Shown piece after piece: positions 20,341 through 30,095 of a DNA stretch of 64,000 nt (positions are counted from its first letter, which is position 1; every line of letters begins with the position of its first letter). Origin of the DNA: Saccharopolyspora sp. NFXS83 (GTDB taxonomy: Bacteria; Actinomycetota; Actinomycetes; Mycobacteriales; Pseudonocardiaceae). Location: contig NZ_JAPFGB010000006.1 of assembly GCF_026241095.1 (NCBI RefSeq), positions 248,001 through 312,000 on the forward strand, read 5' to 3'. The notes beneath the pieces were generated by a model. That model saw only the letters and a program-made list of their open reading frames with translations, was not told the DNA's origin and searched no databases. The translations under genes were made by a program, and so were the position numbers.

Positions 20341-20812
20341 GACGTGATCACTCCCTGAGCCGCCGCAGCAGGCGGTTGGTCCGGATCCCGAGGCCGACGT
20401 CGATGTGGTCGCGCGTCATCCACTGCTTCGTCCATGCCCCGCCTTCCAGATGTTTATAGCCTCGCACATCACTACCGCCGACTTCACCGACTGATCCATG
20501 GGCACTGCTCGTGACGTTGACGACACCTGATACGGCCGACAGCGGAGAGCAACCGAGGCTTGAGCGGGGCGCGTTGCCGACTCGCCGACACGTCGAGGCT
20601 ATAACCTCGCTCGTGGCCGCCACGCGGCCACCGCCGACGACGGGACACCCACCGGGAGAGCGAGGTGAACGCCTCGTCCGCCCAGTCCTGTCAGGCGAAC
20701 GATCCGTTCACCTGAATCGGCTGGGCCGAGCCGACGCCGCGGAGCACCGCGTCCGCTGCGGACAGCAGCCGCGCCGCGTCGGGACGAAGCCGTCACAACG
20801 GCCGGAGCGCCG
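20341..20812. other. Spacer upstream of the MFS gene; short frame and inverted repeats
   Basis: No firm gene. On the minus strand 20348-20419 holds a 23-codon frame (MTRDHIDVGLGIRTNRLLRR...) in which every third position is G or C, ending eight bases before the MFS start; it could be a leader peptide or the tail of a lost gene. TTATAGCCTCG at 20454-20464 and its exact inverse at 20594-20604 are possible operator halves. A degenerate 47-bp repeat occupies 20665-20711. Confidence 0.45.
20665..20711. repeat. 47-bp repeat, degenerate copy 2
   Basis: Same length and ends as the other copies (GTGAAC at the left, CGAACGATCCGTTCAC at the right), but the left arm has decayed. It lies about 100 bases 3' of the minus-strand gene ending at 20813. 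Confidence 0.7.
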
Positions 20813-22054
20813 TCAGGGGGTGCGCGCCGAGCTGAGCAGTCCCTCCGCGGTGCGCACCAGGACCTCGCACAGCACCGCGTTCCGCCCGCCGAAGCCCACT
20901 GCCCCGGCCTGCGCTCGCCAGCGCAGCACCTCCCGCTGCGCGGCGGCGCACACCTGCTCCTCGTCCGCCGCGGCGTCCAACGCGAGCCGGGTGCGCGGAT
21001 CGGTGCCGCACGCGCCGAGCAGTCGTGCCGCCTCCTCGCCGACGCCGTTGTGCAGCCGGACCTCCCCGGCGAGGAGTTCGTCGAGCAGGTCCAGCTCGGT
21101 GATCTCGTGCGCCTCGGTGGCCAGCTGGTCCACCTCCCACCGCAGCGGGTGCTCCTGGGGCAGTCCGGACATCAGGCCGCGCACCGACACGAGCGCGCGT
21201 CGAGCGGCGATCACCGGTGCCCGTTCGGCCAGTTCGCGCGCCGCCTGGTCGAGCCCGGCGAACCGGCTCACCGCCACCCGCTGCCCGCTTCGACGCAGTG
21301 CGGCCAGGAACGCGGCGGTCGGCGGCACGGGGGAGAACACCGCGTCGATCGATCCGTGCGGACCGTCCTCGCCGAGGAAGCGCTCCGCCAGCGCCGCGTC
21401 CGCGGGACCGTCCACGACGACCACGTCGACCCCGACCGCCGCCGCGCCGGACACCGCCTCGGGGTCCACCGGATCGTCGGTCACCACGGCCAGGCGCGGC
21501 GGCATCGCCGACCTCGCTTCGACGGCGTCCCAGCGGTGCCGGTCCGGTCCGTCGCCGACCGCGTGCCGTCCCCGTCGGACGAGGTCGAAAACCCGCTGGT
21601 CGAACGCGCCGCCCCGGACCCGGCGCGATACCACCGTCCGGTCCGCGAGCGACGCGGTGATGATCGCGGTGCCGTCCGCCACCGCGCAGTCCAGCGCGCC
21701 GCCCAGCGCGGCGATCCGTTCGGCGTCCCGGCCGAGCGCGGCGCGCAGGTAGCTCGCCGATCGCGGCCCGGCCGGGCACGTGACGCGGGCGCGCATCGCG
21801 TCGTCGCGCCCGAACTCCACGGTGATCGCGGGTTCGGACGCCGCATCCGCCCCTGCCAGCAGGTTCAGCACGGCGGCGACCGCGTGGTGGAAGCCGGATT
21901 CGACCTCCTGTCCGGCGCGGGGGCCGAGTTCTCCGCCGAACCGGACCGGGCGGGGCAACGTCGCCGCCAGCTCCTCCAGCGCCGCACGAGGCCCGAGGGA
22001 CCGTCCAGGTGGGACGGACTCGATGAGCTCGTGCGCGCGGCGAGGCTTCGGCAT
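20813..22054 (-). CDS. Protein of unknown function divergent from the Hsp70-like gene
   Basis: A 413-residue soluble protein, not recognised. No signal peptide or membrane segment is evident. The first 130 residues (EVESGFHHAVAAVLNLL, then LRAALGRDAERIAALGGALD) are faintly like a degraded GHKL-type ATPase region, but the key N- and G-box residues cannot be assigned. The middle (PPRLAVVTDDPVDPEAV to SIDAVFSPVPPTAAFLAAL) has an alternating beta/alpha pattern; the last 150 residues look all-helical. It is transcribed away from the membrane-anchored Hsp70-like gene across a 288-bp spacer, hinting at a shared pathway. Confidence 0.7.
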   Translation of the reverse strand: MPKPRRAHELIESVPPGRSLGPRAALEELAATLPRPVRFGGELGPRAGQEVESGFHHAVAAVLNLLAGADAASEPAITVEFGRDDAMRARVTCPAGPRSASYLRAALGRDAERIAALGGALDCAVADGTAIITASLADRTVVSRRVRGGAFDQRVFDLVRRGRHAVGDGPDRHRWDAVEARSAMPPRLAVVTDDPVDPEAVSGAAAVGVDVVVVDGPADAALAERFLGEDGPHGSIDAVFSPVPPTAAFLAALRRSGQRVAVSRFAGLDQAARELAERAPVIAARRALVSVRGLMSGLPQEHPLRWEVDQLATEAHEITELDLLDELLAGEVRLHNGVGEEAARLLGACGTDPRTRLALDAAADEEQVCAAAQREVLRWRAQAGAVGFGGRNAVLCEVLVRTAEGLLSSARTP

Positions 22055-22342
22055 GCCGTCCTAACCCTCGATCCAGCCGACCCGCGAGCAGGCCGGCACC
22101 GGGCGAACGCGACAGTAGTGCACCGCTCGACCGCGTGGAAGGCCGACTTCCGGGGGCGGCGCACCATCGTCGGAGCCGGTTCGTCGACGGCGTTCCGCCC
22201 GGGTTCCGGTGTCGCCGCGATCAGGAGGAGGTGCGCCGAAACACCAGAAGAAAGGCATGTTCCCCGCATCGCGCGAGGGCTATTGTTGATCACACCCGCT
22301 CATGATGTCCGCGGTTTCGGAGACCTCAAGGGAGCACGCGCA

Positions 22343-24190
<1,848 letters not shown>

Positions 24191-24191
24191 C

Positions 24192-24377
24192 TTACTGGGA
24201 GCGGTTCTTCCCGCGTTGCCACAGGATGACGCCGCCCTGCGCGACGGCGGCGAGGGAGATGAGCCCGACGGCGATCCCGACGGGCCAGGACCAGCCGATG
24301 TAGAAGGCCGCACCTACCACCACGACGAGGCACACGAGGCTCCTGATCAGGAACAACGTCATGCTCCGGGTACTCAC
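24192..24377 (-). CDS. Small two-helix membrane protein
   Basis: A 61-residue protein from GTG 24377, chosen because AGGAG lies seven bases upstream; an ATG at 24362 would shorten it. Two hydrophobic helices, LIRSLVCLVVVVGAAFYIGW and VGIAVGLISLAAVAQGGVIL, with a basic C-terminal tail (WQRGKNRSQ). It converges with the Hsp70-like gene with a one-base gap. No function can be assigned. Confidence 0.6.
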   Translation of the reverse strand: MSTRSMTLFLIRSLVCLVVVVGAAFYIGWSWPVGIAVGLISLAAVAQGGVILWQRGKNRSQ

Positions 24378-24468
24378 CAGGACACTCCTCGCTTTCCGGG
24401 GCGAACGCGGCACCGCCCTGCGGAAACCCTACACACGGCCCACCTGGTGCTGCCCGCCCCCGACACCG

Positions 24469-24648
24469 TCAGCGATCGAGGCGCCCGGCTTCGACCGCCC
24501 CCAGGAGCGACGAGAAGGCGTCGGTCGAAGCAACCACCGTCGGTGACGTCACCCCGAGCTTGCTATCGCGGACCGAGGCAAGCTCCGGCAGGTTCACCGC
24601 CACCTCAACGCGGTTTCCACCGCTTCGAGACCGGTTGCTCTTGCCCAC
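24469..24648 (-). CDS. DUF397 small protein
   Basis: A 59-residue frame starting at GTG 24648. It matches the DUF397 pattern: basic Ser-rich start (VGKSNRSRSGGN), then RVEVAVNLPELASVRDSK, where VAVRDSK is the family signature, and a C terminus with FSSLLGAVEAG. The usual Cys of the SGGxNCVEVA motif is replaced by Arg. DUF397 genes normally follow a Scr1/DUF5753 regulator and form an antitoxin-like pair; here it overlaps the end of such a regulator by 44 bases. Confidence 0.65.
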   Translation of the reverse strand: MGKSNRSRSGGNRVEVAVNLPELASVRDSKLGVTSPTVVASTDAFSSLLGAVEAGRLDR

Positions 24649-25168
24649 TGCGGCGCGCCCTGGTCATTCGTGCCTGCTCCTGTTCTTGCAACGTGATGTC
24701 GTCAGCGATGCCGCGAACAAGGTCGAGCGACTGAGCGGCCGACATCGCGGAAGCGCGAACTTCGACGAACAAATACCGGCACGCAGCAAACTCCGCGCGC
24801 GAGTCCACGACGCGGCCTCCCAGCGGATACTCGAGGAATGCCACGTCCTCGCCCTGCTCGAACCTGAGGACGGTGAGCGAACCAGTCTGGCAAGCGTAGG
24901 CGCCAGCGCTCAAGGGCCGTACCTGCAAGAGAATGTTCCGTTGCTTCGCCATCGACACGAAGTGTTCGAGCTGGCCCCGCAGCGCTGTTGCTCCGCCAAC
25001 CGGTCGGCGAAGCACCTCCTCCGTCACCACGGCACGCATCTCGAACGGAGTCGAATCCACCAGTCGACGTTGGCGTTCCAATCGGGCTTCGACCCGCGCG
25101 TCGATGTCTGGCGGATCGGTCAGGTAGCGACCGGCGCGGTGGATCTCGTACGCGTAGTCCTCGGTTTT
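24605..25168 (-). pseudogene. Truncated Scr1/DUF5753 transcriptional regulator
   Basis: The C-terminal DUF5753 domain is well preserved: TEDYAYEIHRAGRYL, VEARLERQRRL, AVVTEEVLRRPVGGATALRGQL, LEHFVSMAKQRNILLQVRP and a final SAAQSLDLVRGIADDI. The N-terminal XRE helix-turn-helix and the linker that should precede it (about 120 residues) are missing; the frame continues upstream to 25477 but with unrelated, atypical sequence. It looks like a 5'-deleted regulator, though a start inside this region could still make a ligand-binding fragment. Its DUF397 partner at 24469-24648 survives. Confidence 0.65.
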
Positions 25169-25529
25169 GCTGTGCGGTGCCGTTGTTGCGGCGGCTCGGG
25201 CGATCCCGCCCACCCGCACCTGCGGCTGCTGTGCGGCGGAGAGGCTCCTCGCCTGATCCGGCACCCGCCCGCACAGGTGCGGTATTCCCCTTTCCCGGCA
25301 CCGGCGACGAGGAACGCGTAACCCCATTCCGGCCGGTGAATCGCTCGACGCGCAGAATCGTGCGCCGAGTGGCACGGCGAGAAAGGGCAGCAGTACGGCT
25401 CGGCACGATCCGGCCTGGCTGCGAGTACCGCTCATGAATCCGGGCGAGTCTCCCGAACCCGATTCGCTCCCGCGCAACCGCTCGGCGGGCTAATCTGCTG
25501 CTCATGATTCCGCTCGGAACGGGGGTCTC

Positions 25530-25958
25530 ATGAGCGAGGAAAATCCGAACTGCACGCACAACGTCGTCTCCGGAACCAGCGAGCACACCGTGCAGGTCGG
25601 CGCGGTGCACGGGAACTTGACGATCGGGCGGGCCGGGGAAACCGCCCGGACCCGTCGCGTGGTCGTGTTCGGCGCACCGATCGCCGCCGCGGTGCTCGCG
25701 CTGTGCTTGTCCGACGCGCCCGCACCCGGCCAGCGCGCGGAAGTCGCGCCCGCGATCGTCCCGCAGGTTCCGGCGCCGGCACCGGAGAGGATGGAGGTCG
25801 GCTCCTCCGGAACCGGGCACGGGGACACCGAGCTCTCCTCGCGCTCCGACGCGCCCGGAGGACCGTCGAGCGGGGCGCAGTGCCAGGGAACCGGGGAGAA
25901 CACGCGCTGCGAGGTCTCCTCCTCGTTGACCTACACGCCGCTCGGCCCGCAGCCATGA
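25530..25958 (+). CDS. Small single-pass membrane protein with RHIM-like N-terminal motif
   Basis: A 142-residue protein from ATG 25530 (GGGGG upstream). The N-terminal 35 residues contain NVVSGTSEHTVQVGAVHGNL, matching the N-x-(I/V)-S-G...(V/I)-Q-x-G-x-(V/I)-x-G pattern common at the ends of actinobacterial signalling proteins and compared in the literature with RHIM-type amyloid motifs. A hydrophobic helix (VVVFGAPIAAAVLALCL, about 44-60) follows, then a Pro/Ser/Gly-rich tail with two Cys (AQCQGTGENTRCEV), which would form the outer part. The N terminus would stay in the cytoplasm. Function unknown. Confidence 0.6.
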   Translation: MSEENPNCTHNVVSGTSEHTVQVGAVHGNLTIGRAGETARTRRVVVFGAPIAAAVLALCLSDAPAPGQRAEVAPAIVPQVPAPAPERMEVGSSGTGHGDTELSSRSDAPGGPSSGAQCQGTGENTRCEVSSSLTYTPLGPQP

Positions 25959-26006
25959 TCGGCGTTCCGGCTCGCGGCCGACCGGCGACGTCGGCTCGCC
26001 GACGCG

Positions 26007-26044
26007 GAACGGGCCGTTCACCCCACCCGGCGAACGGCCCGTTC
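26007..26044. repeat. Palindromic repeat, rearranged copy 3
   Basis: Two 13-bp palindromes, GAACGGGCCGTTC at 26007-26019 and GAACGGCCCGTTC at 26032-26044, are spaced 12 bases apart, closer than in the 47-bp copies. It lies between the convergent genes ending at 25958 and 26064, so it may serve as a bidirectional terminator. Confidence 0.75.
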
Positions 26045-26063
26045 CTTCCCTCCCCGACCTGCG

Positions 26064-26678
26064 TCAGCGTCGGGAGATCCACTCGGCGGCGGACTTCACG
26101 CCGGTCGAAGTGATCTGGTGCCCGCCGGGATGCCACTGCTCGGCGACCTCCGCGCCCCGGGTTCGAAGTGCCGAGACGAGGGCGTTCGCCGATGCCGTCG
26201 GGGCCATCGGGTCGGCCTCGCCGTTGCCGAGGAACACCCGCGAACCGGACAGGTCCAGCTCCGGCGGCTCCGGCACGGGCAGCATCGACGCGAACAGCAC
26301 GGCCTCCCGCAACGCGTCCGGGCGCAGCAGCGTCAACGCGGCGGCGATGTTGGCACCGTTGGAGAATCCGACCGCGACCAGCCGCCTGCCGTGCCAGCCG
26401 TAGGCGTCGGTGGCCTCGGCGATGAAGTCCGCGAGCTGGTGCGTGCGGGCCACGACGTCCTCGGTGTCGAACACGCCCTCCGCCAACCGGCGGAACCAGC
26501 GGGCCGCGCCGCCTTCCGAGACCGGGCCCGCCGGTGCCAGCACCGGAGATCGCGGGTTGAGCTCGCCGGCGACGCCGCGCAGATCCGCCGGCGAACCACC
26601 GGTTCCGTGCAGCAGCAACAGCACCGGCGCGTCCGCGGCGCCCTCGACGTGGTCGTGGGTCAGCGACAGCTCGCTCAT
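26064..26678 (-). CDS. Alpha/beta hydrolase, MhqD-like carboxylesterase
   Basis: A 204-residue phospholipase/carboxylesterase-family hydrolase. The nucleophile elbow GFSNGA places Ser near residue 107, Asp is in GEADPMAP near 156 and His in HPGGHQ near 186; HGTGG near 25 forms the oxyanion hole. The ATG at 26678 overlaps the stop of the upstream dioxygenase (ATGA). The pair dioxygenase-hydrolase is the MhqO-MhqD arrangement known from the Bacillus quinone/catechol stress response, so it may hydrolyse a ring-cleavage or quinone-derived product. Confidence 0.85.
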   Translation of the reverse strand: MSELSLTHDHVEGAADAPVLLLLHGTGGSPADLRGVAGELNPRSPVLAPAGPVSEGGAARWFRRLAEGVFDTEDVVARTHQLADFIAEATDAYGWHGRRLVAVGFSNGANIAAALTLLRPDALREAVLFASMLPVPEPPELDLSGSRVFLGNGEADPMAPTASANALVSALRTRGAEVAEQWHPGGHQITSTGVKSAAEWISRR

Positions 26679-27640
26679 GCGGTGGCCCCCGGGTTGTTCT
26701 CCGCGGGCAGGTTCAGCTTCGGCAGCATCCGGTCGATCTCGTCGCGCTTCGGTTCCAGCCACGGCGGCAGCTTCAACGCGCGGCCGAGTTCCAGCAGCGG
26801 CTCGTCCGCGGTGAAACCGGGCTCGTCGGTGGCGATCTCCAACAGCGTACCGCCCGGCTCCCGGAAGTAGATCGACCGGAAGTACTGGCGGTCCAAAATG
26901 GACGTCACGTCCACCCCGGATCCGAGGAGCTCCTCTCGCCACGTCGCCTGCGTCGCCTCGTCCGGAGCGCGCCACGCCACGTGGTGCACCGCTCCCGCCG
27001 CCACCAGGCCCTGCGGGACGTCCGGGGTGACCAGCACGTCGACGAACGCGCCGGGGCCGCCCTCGCCCGCGGTGAACCGGAACCGGTTGCCGTCCTGCGC
27101 GGCGAAGGACAATCCGAGGCCGTCGAACATCGCAGCCGTCGCCGCTTCGTCGGTAACCGACAGCGTGACCGAGTGCAGCCCGCGAATCCCGTGCTCGGCC
27201 GGAACGAGACCGTCGTCCCACGGCGCGCGCGGATCGCCCTGCGGGTGCGCGACCAGCGCGAGCCCGAGCCCGTCCGGGTCGCGGAAGGTCAGCACGTCCT
27301 CGCCGTCGCGGTTGTGCACCTGGCCGACTTCGACCCCTTGGGCGGCGAGGTGCTGCTTCCACCAGCCGATCGACGCCTCCGGCACCGAGAACGACGTGGT
27401 GGTGGCCTGCCCGGTGCCGTGCCGGCCGCTCGGGGCGCCCTTCCACGGGAAGAACGTCATCAGCGATCCCGGCCGTCCGGCCTCGTCGCCGTAGTAGAGG
27501 TGGTAGGTGCCCGGGTCGTCGAAGTTCACCGTCGTCTTGACCAACCGTAGGCCGAGCGTCCGCAGGTAGAAGTCCGCGTTGCGCTGCGGGTCGCCCGCGA
27601 TAGCCGTGACGTGGTGCAGACCGCTCGTCGCGATGCTCAT
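26675..27640 (-). CDS. VOC ring-cleaving dioxygenase, MhqO/LinE-like
   Basis: A 321-residue two-module glyoxalase-fold dioxygenase. Metal-ligand candidates are His in GLHHVTAIAGD near residue 10, His in AVHHVAWRAPD near 225 and Glu in GGTLLEIATDEPG near 278, the spacing expected for hydroquinone- or catechol-type extradiol enzymes of the PcpA/MhqO group. The ATG at 27640 follows GGAGAT. It is coupled to the hydrolase downstream and lies close to wrbA and a marR gene, which suggests turnover of quinols under quinone stress. Confidence 0.85.
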   Translation of the reverse strand: MSIATSGLHHVTAIAGDPQRNADFYLRTLGLRLVKTTVNFDDPGTYHLYYGDEAGRPGSLMTFFPWKGAPSGRHGTGQATTTSFSVPEASIGWWKQHLAAQGVEVGQVHNRDGEDVLTFRDPDGLGLALVAHPQGDPRAPWDDGLVPAEHGIRGLHSVTLSVTDEAATAAMFDGLGLSFAAQDGNRFRFTAGEGGPGAFVDVLVTPDVPQGLVAAGAVHHVAWRAPDEATQATWREELLGSGVDVTSILDRQYFRSIYFREPGGTLLEIATDEPGFTADEPLLELGRALKLPPWLEPKRDEIDRMLPKLNLPAENNPGATA

Positions 27641-27849
27641 CGAAAATCTCCAGCCTGGGAAGGAACTCGTCCACGGAGGGACCTGAACCGGCGCGCGGTG
27701 GCGCGGCCATGAGAGCGATATCACGCGCTCTCGGCGACCCTCCGCCGGGAGGTTCCGCCGCGGACCCCCGAAGGCGTCCTCCCCCGGCGGGAGGGCCGTT
27801 GACGTTTCCGCCGCCCGCACGGCCACCGAGACGGACCAGGCGGAAAGAA

Positions 27850-27885
27850 CCGGTGCGGCGCGGGATGCGGCCCGCACCGCACCGG
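27850..27885. terminator. GC-rich hairpin downstream of wrbA
   Basis: CCGGTGCGG at 27850-27858 pairs perfectly with 27877-27885, and CGGG at 27861-27864 with CCCG at 27871-27874, giving a strong stem 15 bases beyond the wrbA stop on the minus strand. No U-tract, as is usual in high-GC actinomycetes. It would separate wrbA from the dioxygenase operon. The rest of the 259-bp spacer shows no gene. Confidence 0.55.
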
Positions 27886-27899
27886 CGATCAGCGGGCGC

Positions 27900-28511
27900 T
27901 CACGCGCCGTTCTTCAACCGCTGGGCGATCGCGACCACGCGGTGCGCCTGCACGGCGGCGGCGGTGCGGGTCTCGTCGTCCACCTTGAGCTGCCCCTGGG
28001 CGTCGACGTGACTGGTGCCGTACGGGTTGCCGTCGACGAACTTGGAGCCGTCGGTGTAGCCGGGGCTCACGATGATCCCGCCGAAGTGGTGGAACGTGTT
28101 GTACAGCGCCAGCAGCGTGGACTCCTGGCCGCCGTGCTTGGTGGCGCTGGAGGTGAAGCCGCTGTAGACCTTGTCGGCCAGCAAGCCCTGCTGCCACTCG
28201 CCGCCGAGGGTGTCGATGAACTGCTTGAGCTGCGCGGCGATGTTGCCGTAGCGCGTCGGCGAACCGAAGATCACCGCGTCGGCCCAGACGATGTCGTCGG
28301 CGGCGACCTCCTGCACCGACGCGGTGGCGTCGATGTTCGCGCGCCACGCCGGGTTCGAGTCGATCGCCGCGTCGGGAGCAAGCTCGGGCGCCTTGCGCAG
28401 GCGCACCTCGGCACCGGCCTTCTCCGCCTCGGCGACCAGGGCGTTCGCGATCTCGCTGATCGTTCCCGTCGACGAGTAGTAGATGACGCTGAGCTTGACT
28501 GGGTCGGCCAT
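27900..28511 (-). CDS. wrbA: NAD(P)H:quinone oxidoreductase WrbA
   Basis: A 203-residue flavodoxin-fold protein. FMN-binding loops are VIYYSSTGTISEIA at residues 9-22, FGSPTRYGNIAAQLKQFID near 83 and FTSSATKHGGQESTLLALY near 120, all typical of WrbA. It carries out two-electron reduction of quinones, avoiding semiquinone radicals. The ATG at 28511 follows GGAGTTG. It is divergent from the marR gene at 28685, the arrangement expected for MarR-controlled quinone defence. Confidence 0.92.
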   Translation of the reverse strand: MADPVKLSVIYYSSTGTISEIANALVAEAEKAGAEVRLRKAPELAPDAAIDSNPAWRANIDATASVQEVAADDIVWADAVIFGSPTRYGNIAAQLKQFIDTLGGEWQQGLLADKVYSGFTSSATKHGGQESTLLALYNTFHHFGGIIVSPGYTDGSKFVDGNPYGTSHVDAQGQLKVDDETRTAAAVQAHRVVAIAQRLKNGA

Positions 28512-28590
28512 GATCAACTCCTTCACGATGCCGGACACTGGCCCGGCCGATTTCCACATCGAGAGCCTCGCGGCTCCGCAGCACGAAGTT

Positions 28591-28642
28591 TAGGAGAGTT
28601 TTGTCTTCCACGCAAGATATTTCCGCACGAGACATAGGAGAG
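28591..28642. promoter_or_regulatory. Repeated TAGGAGAG elements between wrbA and marR
   Basis: The octamer TAGGAGAG occurs at 28591-28598 and again at 28635-28642 in the divergent spacer, and TCTT-AAGA half sites lie between them. Two equivalent sites in front of a MarR-type regulator suggest its operators. The precise palindrome is not clear. Confidence 0.4.
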
Positions 28643-28684
28643 GTAGACTCGCTACCGCGAACGCACGATTCGAGGGGAGACCAG

Positions 28685-29242
28685 GTGAGCGGCGGCAGCG
28701 CCACGAACGCGGTCCGGGCGACCGGAACCGCAGACAACGGAGCGGGCGGCAACGGCGCGGCGGTACCCGGCAGCCGCCCCGACCCCAGCACCGACGACGA
28801 CGAGATCGTCACCTGGTGGGGGCTGGTCATCGAGGGCTACCACCTCACCCAGGACCGCCTGATGAGCGAGATCGCCGAGCGCTTCGCGCTCGCACCCGGC
28901 TCCTTCGACATCCTGCTGCGCCTGGTGCGCTCCCCCGAGCACAAGATGCCGATGACCCGGCTCGCCCGCGAAGCCGCACTCAGCAGCGGCGGGTTCACCA
29001 AGGTCGCCGACCGGCTCGCCGCCGCCGACCTCATCGTGCGCGAACCCTGCGACACCGACCGGCGCGTCACCTACGCGGTGCTCACCGACCACGGCCGGGA
29101 CGTCGCCGAGCGGGCGCGCGAAGCCTGCGCGGAGATCCTGCGCCGCCGCGTGCTCGCACCGCTGGGACTGGACCGGTCGGAGGCGCTCGCCGAGGCCATG
29201 CGCACCTTGCGCGCCGCCAACGGCGAAGACGGCGCCTACTGA
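28685..29242 (+). CDS. MarR-family transcriptional regulator
   Basis: A 185-residue regulator from GTG 28685, chosen because GGGGAGA precedes it; an upstream ATG at 28601 would add 28 unlike residues. After a disordered Gly/Asn-rich arm of about 40 residues comes the winged helix: MPMTRLAREAALSSGGFTKVADRL (recognition helix) and DRRVTYAVLTDHGRDVAERA (wing and start of the dimer helix). It diverges from wrbA and probably controls it and perhaps the dioxygenase-hydrolase pair. It overlaps the convergent 2H gene by seven bases. Confidence 0.85.
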   Translation: MSGGSATNAVRATGTADNGAGGNGAAVPGSRPDPSTDDDEIVTWWGLVIEGYHLTQDRLMSEIAERFALAPGSFDILLRLVRSPEHKMPMTRLAREAALSSGGFTKVADRLAAADLIVREPCDTDRRVTYAVLTDHGRDVAERAREACAEILRRRVLAPLGLDRSEALAEAMRTLRAANGEDGAY

Positions 29243-29775
29243 GGGGTTCCGCCGGGAGCCAGCGGGAGGCGCGCTCGCAGCGACCAGGCACCGTCGAAGA
29301 CCACCAGCCACGCCTCGGCGAGGTCGGCGGGCGGTGGGAGCGCGCCCGCCGCCTGCTCGGCGATGAGCCGCGCCTGCTCCGGCGCCACGTCGAGCGCGAC
29401 CGTGAGGTGCGGGTCCGGCTCGCCGTAGGCGCCGCCGTACGGGCGCAGGCCCCACCGGGCGCAGAGCTCGGCGGTGAGCTCGCGCAGCGCACCGTCCGGT
29501 TCGAGGCGCAGCGCCACGAAGCCCTCGTCGAAGTGGCGCGGTTCGTCGGCCACGGCGAACTCGACCCGCAGCGGGCCGCGGCGGGCGAACGTCGCGGCCA
29601 GCTCCGCCACCACCTCATCGTCCACATCGGACAGCGGCAGGAACGGGTGGAGGACCGTGATGTGCGCGGGGAACCCGGTGCGCACCGCACCGGGGAACCG
29701 CTCGCCGACCGCGCGCAGCACCGCATCGGCTCCGGGCACGGGAAACACCACAGCGGTGGTACCAGCAGCAGGCAT
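29236..29775 (-). CDS. 2H phosphoesterase (2'-5' RNA ligase-like)
   Basis: A 179-residue protein with the two H-x-T motifs of the 2H superfamily: HITVLHPF near residue 40 and HLTVALDV near 122. The ATG at 29775 follows AAGGGG by three bases. These enzymes act on cyclic or 2'-5' phosphodiesters in RNA or nucleotides; the true substrate here is unknown. It is convergent with marR and faces a 320-bp spacer containing two 47-bp repeats. Confidence 0.8.
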   Translation of the reverse strand: MPAAGTTAVVFPVPGADAVLRAVGERFPGAVRTGFPAHITVLHPFLPLSDVDDEVVAELAATFARRGPLRVEFAVADEPRHFDEGFVALRLEPDGALRELTAELCARWGLRPYGGAYGEPDPHLTVALDVAPEQARLIAEQAAGALPPPADLAEAWLVVFDGAWSLRARLPLAPGGTPQ

Positions 29776-29825
29776 ACGCCCCTTATACCGCCGCACCACC
29801 GCACCGCGCCCGCACCCCGGACGAA

Positions 29826-29872
29826 GTGAACGGCCCGTTCGTCCAACGGGATTGGGCGAACGGTCCGTTCAC
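29826..29872. repeat. 47-bp repeat, copy 4
   Basis: Arms GTGAACGGCCCGTTCG and CGAACGGTCCGTTCAC enclose a 15-base centre that itself begins TCCAA and ends TTGGG, extending the potential hairpin to about 20 bp. Confidence 0.9.
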
Positions 29873-29910
29873 CCAATCCAACCCAGCCGACACCGCACGC
29901 CGAGCTTCAA

Positions 29911-29957
29911 GTGAACGGCCCCTTCGCCCAACCAGACTGGGCGAACGGTCCGTTCAC
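29911..29957. repeat. 47-bp repeat, copy 5
   Basis: Arms GTGAACGGCCCCTTCG and CGAACGGTCCGTTCAC enclose a centre with CCCA and TGGG ends. The left arm has one substitution that breaks its own palindrome; the right arm is identical to the other copies. Confidence 0.9.
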
Positions 29958-30095
29958 TCGGAACGCGAGGCGCCGGGGTGGCGAGGTGTGGTGATCGGGT
30001 TCGGTGAGGCGGTGCGGCGGGTTGGCTAGGCTAGGTGGCCGAATCCGGCCCCGGCACGCGGCGTCCGGAGCATCGGGCGGCGAACAGGAGCGTGC

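Larger units (their letters stand above)
29776..30095. other. Divergent spacer with two 47-bp repeats
   Basis: The spacer separates the start of the 2H gene from the start of a TetR gene. It contains two repeat copies 38 bases apart (29826-29872 and 29911-29957) and no credible gene. Unlike the other copies, these two are upstream of both flanking genes. Confidence 0.7.

Noticed and set aside
21050-22342. In-frame 5' extension of the Hsp70-like gene
   Set aside because: Covers the divergent gene on the other strand and has no homologous content; the GTG at 22343 has a ribosome-binding site and the family start RYGVGIDLG.
25178-25477. N-terminal part of the DUF5753 regulator
   Set aside because: The frame is open but lacks helix-turn-helix residues and codon bias in all three phases, so I treat only 24605-25168 as the surviving domain.
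29826-29957. CRISPR-like pair of repeats
   Set aside because: The two copies are members of the dispersed 47-bp palindromic family, with only one spacer between them and no cas genes.
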